Part shown: one piece after another, positions 8,872 to 17,128 of the stretch | Position numbering within the stretch: the first letter of the stretch is position 1 | How the letters are laid out: each line of letters begins with the position of its first letter | From: Clostridium gelidum | GTDB taxonomy: Bacteria; Bacillota; Clostridia; Clostridiales; Clostridiaceae | Reading direction: 5' to 3' | Length of the DNA: 64,000 nucleotides | Assembly: GCF_019977655.1 (NCBI RefSeq) | Contig: NZ_AP024849.1 | Coordinates: 4,435,001-4,499,000 of the forward strand | The notes under the pieces: generated by a model | The model's input: only the letters and a program-made list of their open reading frames with translations | Databases searched by the model: none | What the model was told of the DNA's origin: nothing | Position numbers and translations under genes: made by a program

Positions 8872-10302
8872 TTAAACAGTTATTTCACTCTTAATTTTTA
8901 ATGCATCCTTATTATCATTGATAATTGGATTTACATATTCGTCAATGAATTCTGTAACTTGGCTTGGTGATCTACCAACAAACTTAGTAGGATCAATAAC
9001 ACCTAAGATTTCTTCCTTAGTAAGGCCAAATGATTCATCATTTATGATTCTATCTATTAAATCATTATCTAGGCCTTCACCCTTTACTCTTTGAGCTGCT
9101 GCCATTGAGTGAACTCTAATACTTTCATGTAACTCTTGTCTATCTTTACCTCTTTTTACAGCTTCCATCATTATATTTTCAGTAGCCATAAATGGTAATT
9201 CATTTAATACATGCGCTGCTATTACTTTCTCATATACTACCATGTTTTCAGAAATATTTATGTACAGATTTAATACTCCATCTAATGCTAAAAACCCTTC
9301 AGCAACAGATAATCTCTTATTAGCTGAATCATCTAAAGTTCTTTCAAACCATTGAGTTCCTGCAGTAATTGCTGGATTTAATGCATCTACTATTACATAT
9401 CTTGCCAATGCACTTATTCTTTCACTTCTCATAGGATTTCTCTTATATGCCATAGCTGATGATCCAATTTGATTTTTTTCAAATGGTTCTTCCATTTCCT
9501 TCATATTTTGAAGTAATCTTAAATCATTACTGAATTTGTAAGCACTTTGAGCAATTTCTGATAAAGTATTTAAAACTATTGAATCAAGCTTTCTTGGATA
9601 AGTTTGACCTGTAACTCCAAAGCTTTTATCAAATCCCATTTTTTCTGCTACTATTTTATCTAACGTTTTAACTTTGCTTTCATCTCCATCAAAAAGTTCC
9701 ATAAAACTAGCTTGAGTGCCAGTAGTACCTTTAACACCTAGAAGTTTTAATTTTGATATTACGAAATCTATATTTTCAATATCCATTACTAAGTCTTGCA
9801 TCCATAATGTAGCTCTTTTACCTACTGTAGTTAATTGAGCTGGTTGAAAATGTGTAAAGCCTAGTGTTGGCATATCTTTATACTCAATAGCAAAATTTTT
9901 CAAATGATTTAAAACAGTAACTATTTTATTTTTCACTAAAATTAAAGCATCTCTCATTATTATAACATCTGTATTATCTCCAACATAACAAGATGTAGCA
10001 CCTAGATGAATAATACCTTTAGCAGATGGGCATTGAAGACCATATGCATATACATGGCTCATTACATCATGTCTAACTTCTTTTTCTCGTTTTGCTGCTT
10101 CTTCATAATTTATATCGGTTATATGTTCTTTAAGTTCTTTTATTTGTTCATCTGTTATATTTAATCCTAATTCTTTCTCACCTTCTGCAAGAGCTACCCA
10201 TAATTTTCTCCAAGTTGTAAATTTCATATCATCTGAAAAAATGAAACTCATTTCTTTAGATGCATATCTTGAATTTAAAGGTGTGCTGTATAAATTTCTC
10301 AT
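8872..10302 (-). CDS. purB: adenylosuccinate lyase
   Basis: Cleaves adenylosuccinate to AMP and SAICAR to AICAR in purine synthesis. 476 aa, full length for the fumarase/aspartase superfamily. The signature loop GSSAMAYKRNP is at residues 280-290, with the family motifs HDVMSHVYAYG (~78-88), LGATSCYVGDNTD and GFTHFQPAQ. SD GGAGG before the ATG. It stands alone rather than in a pur operon. A good extended -10 (TG-A-TATAAT, 10353-10358 on the minus strand) gives it its own promoter in the gap shared with the divergent DUF378 gene. Confidence 0.97.
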   Translation of the reverse strand: MRNLYSTPLNSRYASKEMSFIFSDDMKFTTWRKLWVALAEGEKELGLNITDEQIKELKEHITDINYEEAAKREKEVRHDVMSHVYAYGLQCPSAKGIIHLGATSCYVGDNTDVIIMRDALILVKNKIVTVLNHLKNFAIEYKDMPTLGFTHFQPAQLTTVGKRATLWMQDLVMDIENIDFVISKLKLLGVKGTTGTQASFMELFDGDESKVKTLDKIVAEKMGFDKSFGVTGQTYPRKLDSIVLNTLSEIAQSAYKFSNDLRLLQNMKEMEEPFEKNQIGSSAMAYKRNPMRSERISALARYVIVDALNPAITAGTQWFERTLDDSANKRLSVAEGFLALDGVLNLYINISENMVVYEKVIAAHVLNELPFMATENIMMEAVKRGKDRQELHESIRVHSMAAAQRVKGEGLDNDLIDRIINDESFGLTKEEILGVIDPTKFVGRSPSQVTEFIDEYVNPIINDNKDALKIKSEITV

Positions 10303-10580
10303 TAAAAAACCTCCACACGAATATATTTTAAACTTTTTGTTACAATATTCGTATTATATCATATTTCCCTCGTTTTTGCCTATTAAAATTTTTATTTTGT
10401 AACAATTTGCACTACTTTTTCTATTTAAACAAATCAAAAAAAATAACAAACCGCACGCTTGTCTATTTTGTTTCATTTGTTTAAATTATGTATAACTTAA
10501 ATTTTAACTTTAAGTTATTATCTTCGTTAAGATTCATATAAATATAATAAGAGTTTTATAAAAGATTGGAGTGAAATATC
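10303..10580. other. divergent control region of purB and the DUF378 gene
   Basis: Holds the purB extended -10 element (10353-10358), a long imperfect foldback (10424-10485) that I assign to a dispersed repeat family, and a perfect 10-bp inverted repeat (10492-10501 with 10509-10518) just upstream of the DUF378 gene. Confidence 0.6.
10424..10485. repeat. miniature copy of the foldback repeat family
   Basis: A 62-bp foldback with arms 10424-10445 and 10464-10485 that pair with only two mismatches. The interior AACAAACCGCACGCTTGTCT matches the left part of the ~157-bp repeats at 23498 and 42089, but their middle section is missing. Confidence 0.55.
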
Positions 10581-10799
10581 ATGTGTAAACTAAATATATT
10601 TGATAAACTTTCTTTTTTGTTAGTTTTTATAGGATCTGTAAATTGGGGAATAATAGGATTATTCGATTTAAATTTAGTCACCGTAATTTCTTTAAACAGC
10701 TCATTAATAGAAAGAATAATTTACATCCTTATATTATTTGCAGCTGTAGATTTAGTTATTGTATTATTCAGATGCAATTTAATTATTGATGATAATTAA
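10581..10799 (+). CDS. DUF378 family small membrane protein
   Basis: 72 aa, two predicted membrane helices (~10-32 and ~43-63). It carries the family's signature stretch DKLSFLLVFIGSVNWGIIGLF in the first helix, followed by a polar loop and a second helix IIYILILFAAVDLVIVLF. Function unknown. TTGGAGTGA upstream is a good SD and the start is ATG. It is monocistronic and faces the HPr gene, sharing the terminator at 10889-10917. Confidence 0.82.
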   Translation: MCKLNIFDKLSFLLVFIGSVNWGIIGLFDLNLVTVISLNSSLIERIIYILILFAAVDLVIVLFRCNLIIDDN

Positions 10800-10888
10800 A
10801 CATTTACTAAGTCTATATTGAAAAGTTGATATGCTAATCCTATTCTAATAGTTAAAATCTCAATTCAGCATATATTATCAAAAAGAAA

Positions 10889-10917
10889 AAGGTTCCATAT
10901 TAAAAATATGGAACCTT
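10889..10917. terminator. terminator of ptsH (and of the DUF378 gene)
   Basis: A perfect 12-bp stem (10889-10900 with 10906-10917) with a 5-nt loop. On the minus strand it is followed by TTTTTCTTTTT. Confidence 0.85.
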
Positions 10918-10927
10918 GATTTGTATA

Positions 10928-11188
10928 TTAGTCTTCTAATGTTTGAACTAATTTTACAATTTCTTCAACTGCTAAAGCTTCGTCATCTCCTGAAGCTACA
11001 ACTTTGATTACAGCATCTTTAGTTACTGCTAAAGATAACACTCCAATTAAGCTTTTTACATTTGCTTTCTTTCCGTTATATTCTATACTAACGTCAGATT
11101 TAAATGATGAAGCTTTCTTAACTAATAATGTTGCTGGTCTAGCGTGAAGACCAGATGAATTTTTTACTGAAACTTCTTTTGATATCAT
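10928..11188 (-). CDS. ptsH: phosphocarrier protein HPr
   Basis: Small cytoplasmic phosphocarrier of the sugar phosphotransferase system, 86 aa. His15 in GLHARPA takes phosphate from enzyme I, and Ser46 in KSLIGV is the HPr kinase site used for carbon catabolite control in Firmicutes; because His15 is present it is HPr rather than Crh. SD GAGGTG. It has its own promoter at 11247-11275 and its own terminator, so it is monocistronic; no enzyme I gene adjoins it, unlike the ptsHI pairs of Bacillus. Confidence 0.96.
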   Translation of the reverse strand: MISKEVSVKNSSGLHARPATLLVKKASSFKSDVSIEYNGKKANVKSLIGVLSLAVTKDAVIKVVASGDDEALAVEEIVKLVQTLED

Positions 11189-11246
11189 ATATACACCTCT
11201 TTACAAAATATTAATAATATTAATAATTATAGCATTTATCTATTAT

Positions 11247-11275
11247 AGTATAATCGTTTTTTTAAATAATATCAA
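11247..11275 (-). promoter_or_regulatory. SigA promoter of ptsH
   Basis: On the minus strand: TTGATA at 11270-11275, 17-bp spacer, TATACT at 11247-11252. Confidence 0.7.
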
Positions 11276-11318
11276 CTTAAAATTTACTACTTCTTCATTA
11301 ATTTGAAAATAAATTTAC

Positions 11319-11579
11319 TTATCTAGGTTGTACTATTAATTTTATAGCTGTTCTTTCTTCTCCATCTATTATTATATCTGTAAATGCAGGTATACACACT
11401 ATGTCTTTTCCACTTGGAGCAATAAATCCTCTTGCTATAGCAATAGCCTTAACGGCTTGGTTTATAGCACCTGCTCCAACGGCTTGCATTTCTGCAATGT
11501 TATTTTCTTTTATTATAGCTGCAAGTGCACCTGCTACAGAATTCGGATTTGATTTTGTTGATACTTTTAATACATCCAT
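11319..11579 (-). CDS. spoVS: stage V sporulation protein S
   Basis: 86-aa Alba-like protein needed for proper sporulation progress in Bacillus; its molecular role is not settled. Almost the entire sequence is the conserved family core: VLKVSTKSNPNSVAGALAAI, AVGAGAINQAVKAIAIARGF, and CIPAFTDIIIDGEERTAIKL. SD AGGAGG, start ATG. A SigH-type promoter sits at 11631-11657, consistent with early-sporulation expression. No terminator is obvious between it and ptsH, but ptsH has its own promoter. Confidence 0.97.
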   Translation of the reverse strand: MDVLKVSTKSNPNSVAGALAAIIKENNIAEMQAVGAGAINQAVKAIAIARGFIAPSGKDIVCIPAFTDIIIDGEERTAIKLIVQPR

Positions 11580-11630
11580 TTTTGTTATTCCTCCTAGAGT
11601 TTATTATACAAATCGTTTTCATTTAATATA

Positions 11631-11657
11631 ATTCTATAACTTTCTTAAAATTCCTTT
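11631..11657 (-). promoter_or_regulatory. SigH-type promoter of spoVS
   Basis: On the minus strand AAAGGAATT (11649-11657) and ATAGAAT (11631-11637), 11 bp apart, fit the SigH pattern RnAGGAwWW and RnnGAAT. An AT-rich inverted repeat (11664-11673 with 11684-11693) sits just upstream. Confidence 0.65.
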
Positions 11658-11750
11658 TTTATAATTCATAAAATTTAAATTTATTTTATGAATCACTATT
11701 ACTACCATCTTTACTCTATAATAATTTTAACATTATATTTCATGTATTTA

Positions 11751-11795
11751 AAAAGGAAGTATATTTTATCATATAAATAAAATATACTTCCTTTT
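11751..11795. terminator. terminator of rny
   Basis: A 19-bp stem (11751-11769 with 11777-11795) with a 7-nt loop, directly after the rny stop codon on the minus strand; T-rich on both sides. Confidence 0.85.
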
Positions 11796-13337
11796 TTACT
11801 TAGCAAAATCTACTGATCTAGTTTCCCTTATCACATTAATTTTAATTTGTCCCGGATATTCAAGTTCTTCCTCGACACTCTTAGCTAAATTATGTGCTAA
11901 TTCAATTGTCCCAGCATCATCAATTTTATCTGGTTTAACAATAATTCTAATCTCTCTACCAGCTTGAATGGCATATGACTTCTCTACACCTTCATGTGAA
12001 TTTGCAATTTCCTCTAACTTTTCCAATCTCTTAATATATGCTTCTAATGTCTCTCTTCTAGCCCCTGGTCTAGCTGCTGATATTGCATCCGCTGCTTGAA
12101 CTAGTACGGCTTCTAAAGATTGCATTTCTACATCTGAATGATGCGCTGCTATTGCATTAATTACTAATGGTGATTCATGATACTTTTTAGCTAGATCTCC
12201 ACCAATTAAAGCATGAGGCCCCTCTTGTTCTTGATCGACAGCTTTCCCAATATCATGTAGCAATCCTGCTCTTTTAGCTAGAGTAACATCTAAACCTAGC
12301 TCTGAAGCCATTAAACCAGCTAAGTATGAAACCTCTATGGAATGTTTTAACACATTTTGACCATAACTTGTTCTATACTTTAATCTACCAAGAAGTCTTA
12401 TGATTTCTGGATGTAGTCCATGTACACTAGTTTCAAGGGCCGCTTGTTCCCCTTCTTCTTTTATATTGTTCTCTACGTCCTTAGTTGCTTTTTCAACCAT
12501 CTCTTCGATTCTTGCTGGATGTATTCTTCCATCCACTATTAACTTTTCTAGTGCCATTCTTGCAACTTCTCTTCTAATCGGATCGAAGCTAGAAAGAATA
12601 ACTGCTTCTGGAGTATCATCTATAATTAAGTCTACCCCTGTTAAAGTTTCTAATGTTCTAATGTTTCTTCCTTCTCTGCCTATTATTCTACCCTTCATCT
12701 CATCATTCGGTAGTGCAACAACGTGTACAGTTGTTTCAGACACATGATCAGCAGCACATCTTTGGATCGCAGTTGTGATTATTTCCCTTGATCTCTTGTC
12801 TGCTTCTTCCTTTGCCTTACTTTCAATATCTTTTATCATTAAAGCAGCATCATGTGTAATCTCTTTTCTAATTTCATCTAAAAGGATTTCACGAGCTTCT
12901 TCACCAGAAAGGGCTGATACTCTTTCAAGCTCTGCTCTTCTTTCCTCATAAAGTTTCTGTACCTTTGCTTCTACTTGATCTACTTCAAGCATTCTTTCAT
13001 TGATTGTTTCGTCTTTCTTTTCAAGAAGTTCACTTTTCTTATCAAGTGATTCTTCCTTTTGGATTACTCTTCTTTCAAGCCTTTGAATCTCACTTCTTCT
13101 TTCACGAGATTCCTTATCAAAATCATTTCTTAATTTATGAAGTTCTTCTTTTGCCTCAAGGATTGATTCCTTTTTAGCTGTTTCTGCATCCTTTTTAGCT
13201 CTAAGTAAAACTTCTTCTGCTTCTTTTTCAAGCGATTCAACTTTAGTTTTTGATGTACCTTGAATCGTTTTATAAACCACTATTCCTAATACTAATAAAA
13301 CTACTACGTCTATTAATATCATTACCGTTAGTCCCAC
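11796..13337 (-). CDS. rny: ribonuclease Y
   Basis: Membrane-anchored endoribonuclease that initiates mRNA decay, 513 aa (family length). Domains: one N-terminal helix (~4-24), a long charged coiled coil (~28-190), a KH RNA-binding domain with GRIIGREGRNIRTLE (~215-230), and an HD domain with HSIEVSYLAG and HDIGKAVDQEQEGPHALIGG (metal-binding HD near residue 361). Start is GTG, with AGGAGG 7 nt upstream. It has its own promoter (13452-13480) and terminator. It follows recA, as usual in Firmicutes. Confidence 0.97.
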   Translation of the reverse strand: MGLTVMILIDVVVLLVLGIVVYKTIQGTSKTKVESLEKEAEEVLLRAKKDAETAKKESILEAKEELHKLRNDFDKESRERRSEIQRLERRVIQKEESLDKKSELLEKKDETINERMLEVDQVEAKVQKLYEERRAELERVSALSGEEAREILLDEIRKEITHDAALMIKDIESKAKEEADKRSREIITTAIQRCAADHVSETTVHVVALPNDEMKGRIIGREGRNIRTLETLTGVDLIIDDTPEAVILSSFDPIRREVARMALEKLIVDGRIHPARIEEMVEKATKDVENNIKEEGEQAALETSVHGLHPEIIRLLGRLKYRTSYGQNVLKHSIEVSYLAGLMASELGLDVTLAKRAGLLHDIGKAVDQEQEGPHALIGGDLAKKYHESPLVINAIAAHHSDVEMQSLEAVLVQAADAISAARPGARRETLEAYIKRLEKLEEIANSHEGVEKSYAIQAGREIRIIVKPDKIDDAGTIELAHNLAKSVEEELEYPGQIKINVIRETRSVDFAK

Positions 13338-13638
13338 ATAAACACCTCCTAATTTATTATTTTCTCATTATATTTTCTAACAAGAAAGTATAAAAGGCGT
13401 CATACTCTTCTCACTGCACTTTAGAAATATGATAAACCAGTATTCCCTTATATTTTATATTAAAAATAAAATTATGTCAAGTTTGCTCATATAATGCTAT
13501 ATCTTTCATTATACTCTATAATACTTAATTATAAGTATAGCTACATAATGTGAATCAGCACAAATGTAGCTATATTATGCGTTGCATTTATCAGTATATT
13601 AATGCAACAATACTGTATTCGTTTTTCACCCTTAAATT
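13338..13638. other. recA-rny intergenic region
   Basis: Contains the rny promoter (13452-13480), a ~110-nt rny leader, and two inverted repeats after recA: 13536-13546 with 13564-13574 (11 bp) and 13581-13588 with 13601-13608 (8 bp). Neither hairpin has a T-run on the minus strand, so they are poor terminators. No gene seen. Confidence 0.55.
13452..13480 (-). promoter_or_regulatory. SigA promoter of rny
   Basis: On the minus strand: perfect TTGACA at 13475-13480, 17-bp spacer, TAAAAT at 13452-13457. Confidence 0.75.
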
Positions 13639-14751
13639 CTATTTTTTTGTATCCTTAGCATCGCCTTTAGCTATATCATTTTTAGTACCTTTAATTTCAT
13701 TAGTCTTATCATCTTTAGTTTTGTCTACTATATCTTCTTTAGCTAATTCTGCTAATGGAAGATTATATTTTTCTCTAATTTTATTTTCTACTTCTAATGC
13801 TATTTCCGGATTTTCTTTGAAAAATATCTTAGAATTTTCTCTTCCTTGTCCGAGTCTTATATCTCCATAAGAAAACCAAGCTCCACTTTTTTGAACTATT
13901 TCTTCTTTTACTCCAACATCCACTATGTTACCGTTTCTAGAAATCCCTTCATTATACATAATATCAAATTCTGCTTGTTTAAATGGTGGTGCTACTTTGT
14001 TTTTTGTTATTTTAATTCTGGTTCTATTACCAACGATGGCATCACCTTGTTTTATAGAATCTATTCTTCTAATATCCATTCTTACTGATGCATAAAATTT
14101 TAATGCTCTTCCTCCAGTCGTTGTTTCTGGCGAACCAAACATAACCCCTATTTTTTCTCTTAATTGGTTAATAAATATAGCAACACAATTTGTTTTATTT
14201 ATTGATCCTGCAAGTTTTCTTAAGGCTTGTGACATAAGTCTCGCTTGAAGACCCATATGTGAGTCTCCCATTTCCCCTTCAATTTCAGCTTTAGGTACTA
14301 AAGCTGCAACAGAGTCTATTACTAAAACGTCAATTGCTCCTGAACGAACTAAAGCTTCTGCAATTTCAAGGCCTTGTTCTCCTGTATCAGGTTGAGATAT
14401 TATTAAGCTATCTACATCAACACCAAGTTTTTGAGCATAACTAGGATCTAAAGCATGTTCTGCATCTATATATCCTACAGCACCGCCTTTTTTTTGTGCT
14501 TCTGCAGCTATATGAAGGGCAATTGTAGTTTTTCCTGAACTTTCTGGTCCATAAATTTCTATAATCCTACCCTTAGGTACTCCGCCAATTCCAAGTGCTA
14601 TATCTAAATCTAAACATCCAGTTGATATAGCCTCCATTTTAGCAATATTGTTATTTCCAAGTATCATTACTGATCCTTTTCCAAATTGCTTTTCTATATG
14701 ACTCATTGCACTTTCAATTGCTTTTAATTTTTCAGCATCTATATGTCCCAT
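13639..14751 (-). CDS. recA: recombinase RecA
   Basis: DNA strand-exchange ATPase and SOS co-protease, 370 aa. Walker A GPESSGKT at residues 68-75, the VIDSVAALVPKAEIEGEMGD block and the DNA-binding loop region (QALRKLAGSINKTNC, NQLREKIGVMFGSPETTTGG) are intact. The C-terminus ends with a ~35-residue lysine/aspartate-rich tail that looks like degenerate repeats (KDDKTNEIKGTKNDIAKGDAKDTKK). SD GAGGAG. Upstream are a near-consensus promoter and a LexA box, so it is DNA-damage inducible. No cinA precedes it, unlike Bacillus. Confidence 0.98.
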   Translation of the reverse strand: MGHIDAEKLKAIESAMSHIEKQFGKGSVMILGNNNIAKMEAISTGCLDLDIALGIGGVPKGRIIEIYGPESSGKTTIALHIAAEAQKKGGAVGYIDAEHALDPSYAQKLGVDVDSLIISQPDTGEQGLEIAEALVRSGAIDVLVIDSVAALVPKAEIEGEMGDSHMGLQARLMSQALRKLAGSINKTNCVAIFINQLREKIGVMFGSPETTTGGRALKFYASVRMDIRRIDSIKQGDAIVGNRTRIKITKNKVAPPFKQAEFDIMYNEGISRNGNIVDVGVKEEIVQKSGAWFSYGDIRLGQGRENSKIFFKENPEIALEVENKIREKYNLPLAELAKEDIVDKTKDDKTNEIKGTKNDIAKGDAKDTKK

Positions 14752-14771
14752 AATATTAAACTCCTCTCACC

Positions 14772-14819
14772 GAACTTACGTTCTATATTTATTATAAATT
14801 AATTATAAATTATAGTCAA
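14772..14819 (-). promoter_or_regulatory. recA promoter with LexA/DinR (SOS) box
   Basis: On the minus strand: TTGACT at 14814-14819, 17-bp spacer, TATAAT at 14791-14796. The box GAAC-N4-GTTC at 14772-14783 lies right after the -10, where a bound repressor would block transcription; it fits the Gram-positive SOS consensus. Confidence 0.85.
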
Positions 14820-14837
14820 TAATTAATTCTAAGAAAA

Positions 14838-14868
14838 ATTCCTTCTTTAATCCATTAAAAGAAGGAAT
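14838..14868 (-). terminator. terminator of the pgsA transcript
   Basis: A 14-bp stem with one bulged A (14838-14851 with 14854-14868), followed by a T5 run on the minus strand. It isolates recA from pgsA. Confidence 0.75.
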
Positions 14869-14950
14869 CATCTAATTAATATCCACTTTTTTATATTCTT
14901 AAACATAAATTTTATTTATAATTTAAATTTTCTATTTTTAGCTTATTTTC

Positions 14951-15541
14951 TTATTTATCAATAGAAACAGCTTCTTTATTTTTCTTAAAGTAATCATATC
15001 CTGAAACCAAAGTTATAACTACTGCAATCATGAGCATTATATTGGGTACTATTACAAAAAATTCCTTTAAATAATAACTGCCAGTTACGAAATGTTTTAG
15101 ATCTATTGAATCATGTATATTTACTTTTAATAACAATAAAATTATAGCTATTATTTGTATTACAGTCTTAATTTTCCCCCACCAGCTAGCAGCAATAACT
15201 CTACCTTGGGCTGCTGCTATTGATCTTAATCCTGAAACAGCAAATTCACGTGCAATTATAACAACTGCCGCCCATCCTGGCACCACATGTAATTCAACTA
15301 ATGAAATTAATGCTGCCGTAACTAATAATTTATCAGCTAAGGGATCCATAAATTTCCCAAAATTAGTTATTTGATTTCTACTTCTAGCAATATATCCATC
15401 TAATTTATCAGTTAATGCCGCCAAGATAAATATAAAAGTAGCTATAAAACTTCCATAAGGTATATCTTTAGTAGCCATAAATAACAAAAATACAGGAACT
15501 AAAAATATTCTCATTAATGTTAACTTATTTGCAAGATTCAT
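14951..15541 (-). CDS. pgsA: CDP-diacylglycerol--glycerol-3-phosphate 3-phosphatidyltransferase
   Basis: Makes phosphatidylglycerophosphate, the committed step to phosphatidylglycerol. A polytopic membrane protein of 196 aa. The CDP-alcohol phosphotransferase signature D-G-x2-A-R-x8-G-x3-D-x3-D is complete (DGYIARSRNQITNFGKFMDPLAD). The ATG at 15541 has GGGAG 9 nt upstream; a TTG three codons earlier touches that SD and is unlikely. It overlaps the end of rimO by 17 nt, so the two are translationally coupled. Confidence 0.95.
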   Translation of the reverse strand: MNLANKLTLMRIFLVPVFLLFMATKDIPYGSFIATFIFILAALTDKLDGYIARSRNQITNFGKFMDPLADKLLVTAALISLVELHVVPGWAAVVIIAREFAVSGLRSIAAAQGRVIAASWWGKIKTVIQIIAIILLLLKVNIHDSIDLKHFVTGSYYLKEFFVIVPNIMLMIAVVITLVSGYDYFKKNKEAVSIDK

Positions 15542-16919
15542 AAGCTTCAACTCCCACTAGATCATAATCCATATTCTTAACTATTTTGACCTTTATAAAT
15601 TCACCCACATTTATATTTTTTGATGATTCAAATAATACACTTCCATCTATATCAGGAGCCATTTCATAGCTTCTTCCATAGTAATATTTACCGTCATTTC
15701 CTTCAACAAGGATATCATATAACTTTTCAATTTTCAATTTATTTATTTGCTCTGAAATATCTTTTTGCACTATCATTAATTTTTCTTCTCTTTTTTTCTT
15801 AATTTCTTCTATTATTTGTCCTTCCATTTTAGCAGCTGCAGTATCTTCTTCTTGAGAATAAGTAAACACACCTACTTTATCAAGCTTATATTCTTTAAGA
15901 AAATCAATTATTTCATTAAAATCTTCTTCAGTTTCTTTTGGAAATCCAACTATAAAGGTTGTTCTTAATACAATTCCCGAAACTTTTTCTCTTAATTTAT
16001 TTATTTTATTCATTATATCTTGCTTACTTGTTTTTCTTCCCATAAGCTTTAAAATCTTATCACTTATATGTTGAATAGGTAAATCTAAGTACTTTACAAC
16101 TTTTTCATTACTTGCAATTTCATCTATAAGCTCATCATATATCTCTTCTGGATAACAATAAAGCACTCTAATCCATTTAATGCCTTCAATTTTAGATAAT
16201 TCCCTAAGTAATAAATGAAGGCTTTTCTTTTCATATATGTCACTACCATATAAAGTGGTATCTTGAGCTATGAGTATTATTTCTTTAACTCCACTTTCGC
16301 TTAAATCTTTTGCTTCATTTATGATATTTTCCATTTTTCTGCTTCTAAATTTTCCTCTTATTTTAGGAATTACACAGTATGTACAAAAATTATTACAGCC
16401 CTCTGCAATTCTAATATATGCACTTTCCTTTTGAGTTGTAAGAATTCTTTTTCCTTCATTAATATTTTCATCAGAATAATTTAAAAGTTCTGAAGCTATT
16501 TTATTTCCATCTATGAAATCTGTTATATATTCATTTATTTTATTGTAATCATTAACTCCAAGTATTATATCCATTTCAGGTATTAAATTTCTTAATTCTT
16601 CTCCATACCTTTGAGTAAGACATCCTGTTGCTATAAGCAATTTACATTTATAATTAATTTTATAATTTGCCATTTCGAGTATTGTATCAATAGATTCTTG
16701 CTTTGCGCTTTCTATAAATCCACAGGTATTTACAATAATTATATCTGCATTTTTAGGATCACTTGTAATTTCATACTCATTACTCATTTTACCTAATATT
16801 ATTTCTGAATCAACTCTGTTTTTATCGCACCCTAAACTAACCATTCCCACCTTATACTTATCCGAAGTAGTACTTAGTTTTTCTTTTACATTTGTCATTT
16901 CTATTTTAATTTCACTCAA
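15525..16919 (-). CDS. rimO: ribosomal protein S12 methylthiotransferase RimO (UUG start)
   Basis: Radical SAM enzyme that adds a methylthio group to the conserved Asp of ribosomal protein S12. 464 aa: N-terminal MTTase domain (SLGCDKNRVDSE, the RimO rather than MiaB form of the first cluster-binding Cys motif; VNTCGFIESAKQES), central radical SAM domain with CNNFCTYC, C-terminal TRAM domain. The start is TTG at 16919, with TCCTCC (minus-strand SD) 8 nt upstream; the first ATG in frame is 7 codons further in and has no SD. It lies between ftsK and pgsA. Confidence 0.95.
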   Translation of the reverse strand: MSEIKIEMTNVKEKLSTTSDKYKVGMVSLGCDKNRVDSEIILGKMSNEYEITSDPKNADIIIVNTCGFIESAKQESIDTILEMANYKINYKCKLLIATGCLTQRYGEELRNLIPEMDIILGVNDYNKINEYITDFIDGNKIASELLNYSDENINEGKRILTTQKESAYIRIAEGCNNFCTYCVIPKIRGKFRSRKMENIINEAKDLSESGVKEIILIAQDTTLYGSDIYEKKSLHLLLRELSKIEGIKWIRVLYCYPEEIYDELIDEIASNEKVVKYLDLPIQHISDKILKLMGRKTSKQDIMNKINKLREKVSGIVLRTTFIVGFPKETEEDFNEIIDFLKEYKLDKVGVFTYSQEEDTAAAKMEGQIIEEIKKKREEKLMIVQKDISEQINKLKIEKLYDILVEGNDGKYYYGRSYEMAPDIDGSVLFESSKNINVGEFIKVKIVKNMDYDLVGVEAYESCK

Positions 16920-17128
16920 GTCTCATATCCTCCTGTTTTCTAATAGTTTTAATTATAACAAATTAAAACTATATTTTACAAGCCACTAATAATATATATA
17001 CTGTTATATTACATGAAAATATATTAATTCCTTTAATTTAATGCATACATAAGAAAAAGTTAACATAAAATTTACCATAATTTCATATTTAGTTCAAACT
17101 TATGCAAAAAATAAAATTTAATTTTATT

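Noticed and set aside
10928..11188. Crh (catabolite repression HPr) instead of HPr
   Set aside because: Crh lacks the active His; His15 is present in GLHARPA.
13536..13608. recA terminator
   Set aside because: Two inverted repeats follow recA, but neither is followed by a T-run on the minus strand; listed only as inverted repeats.
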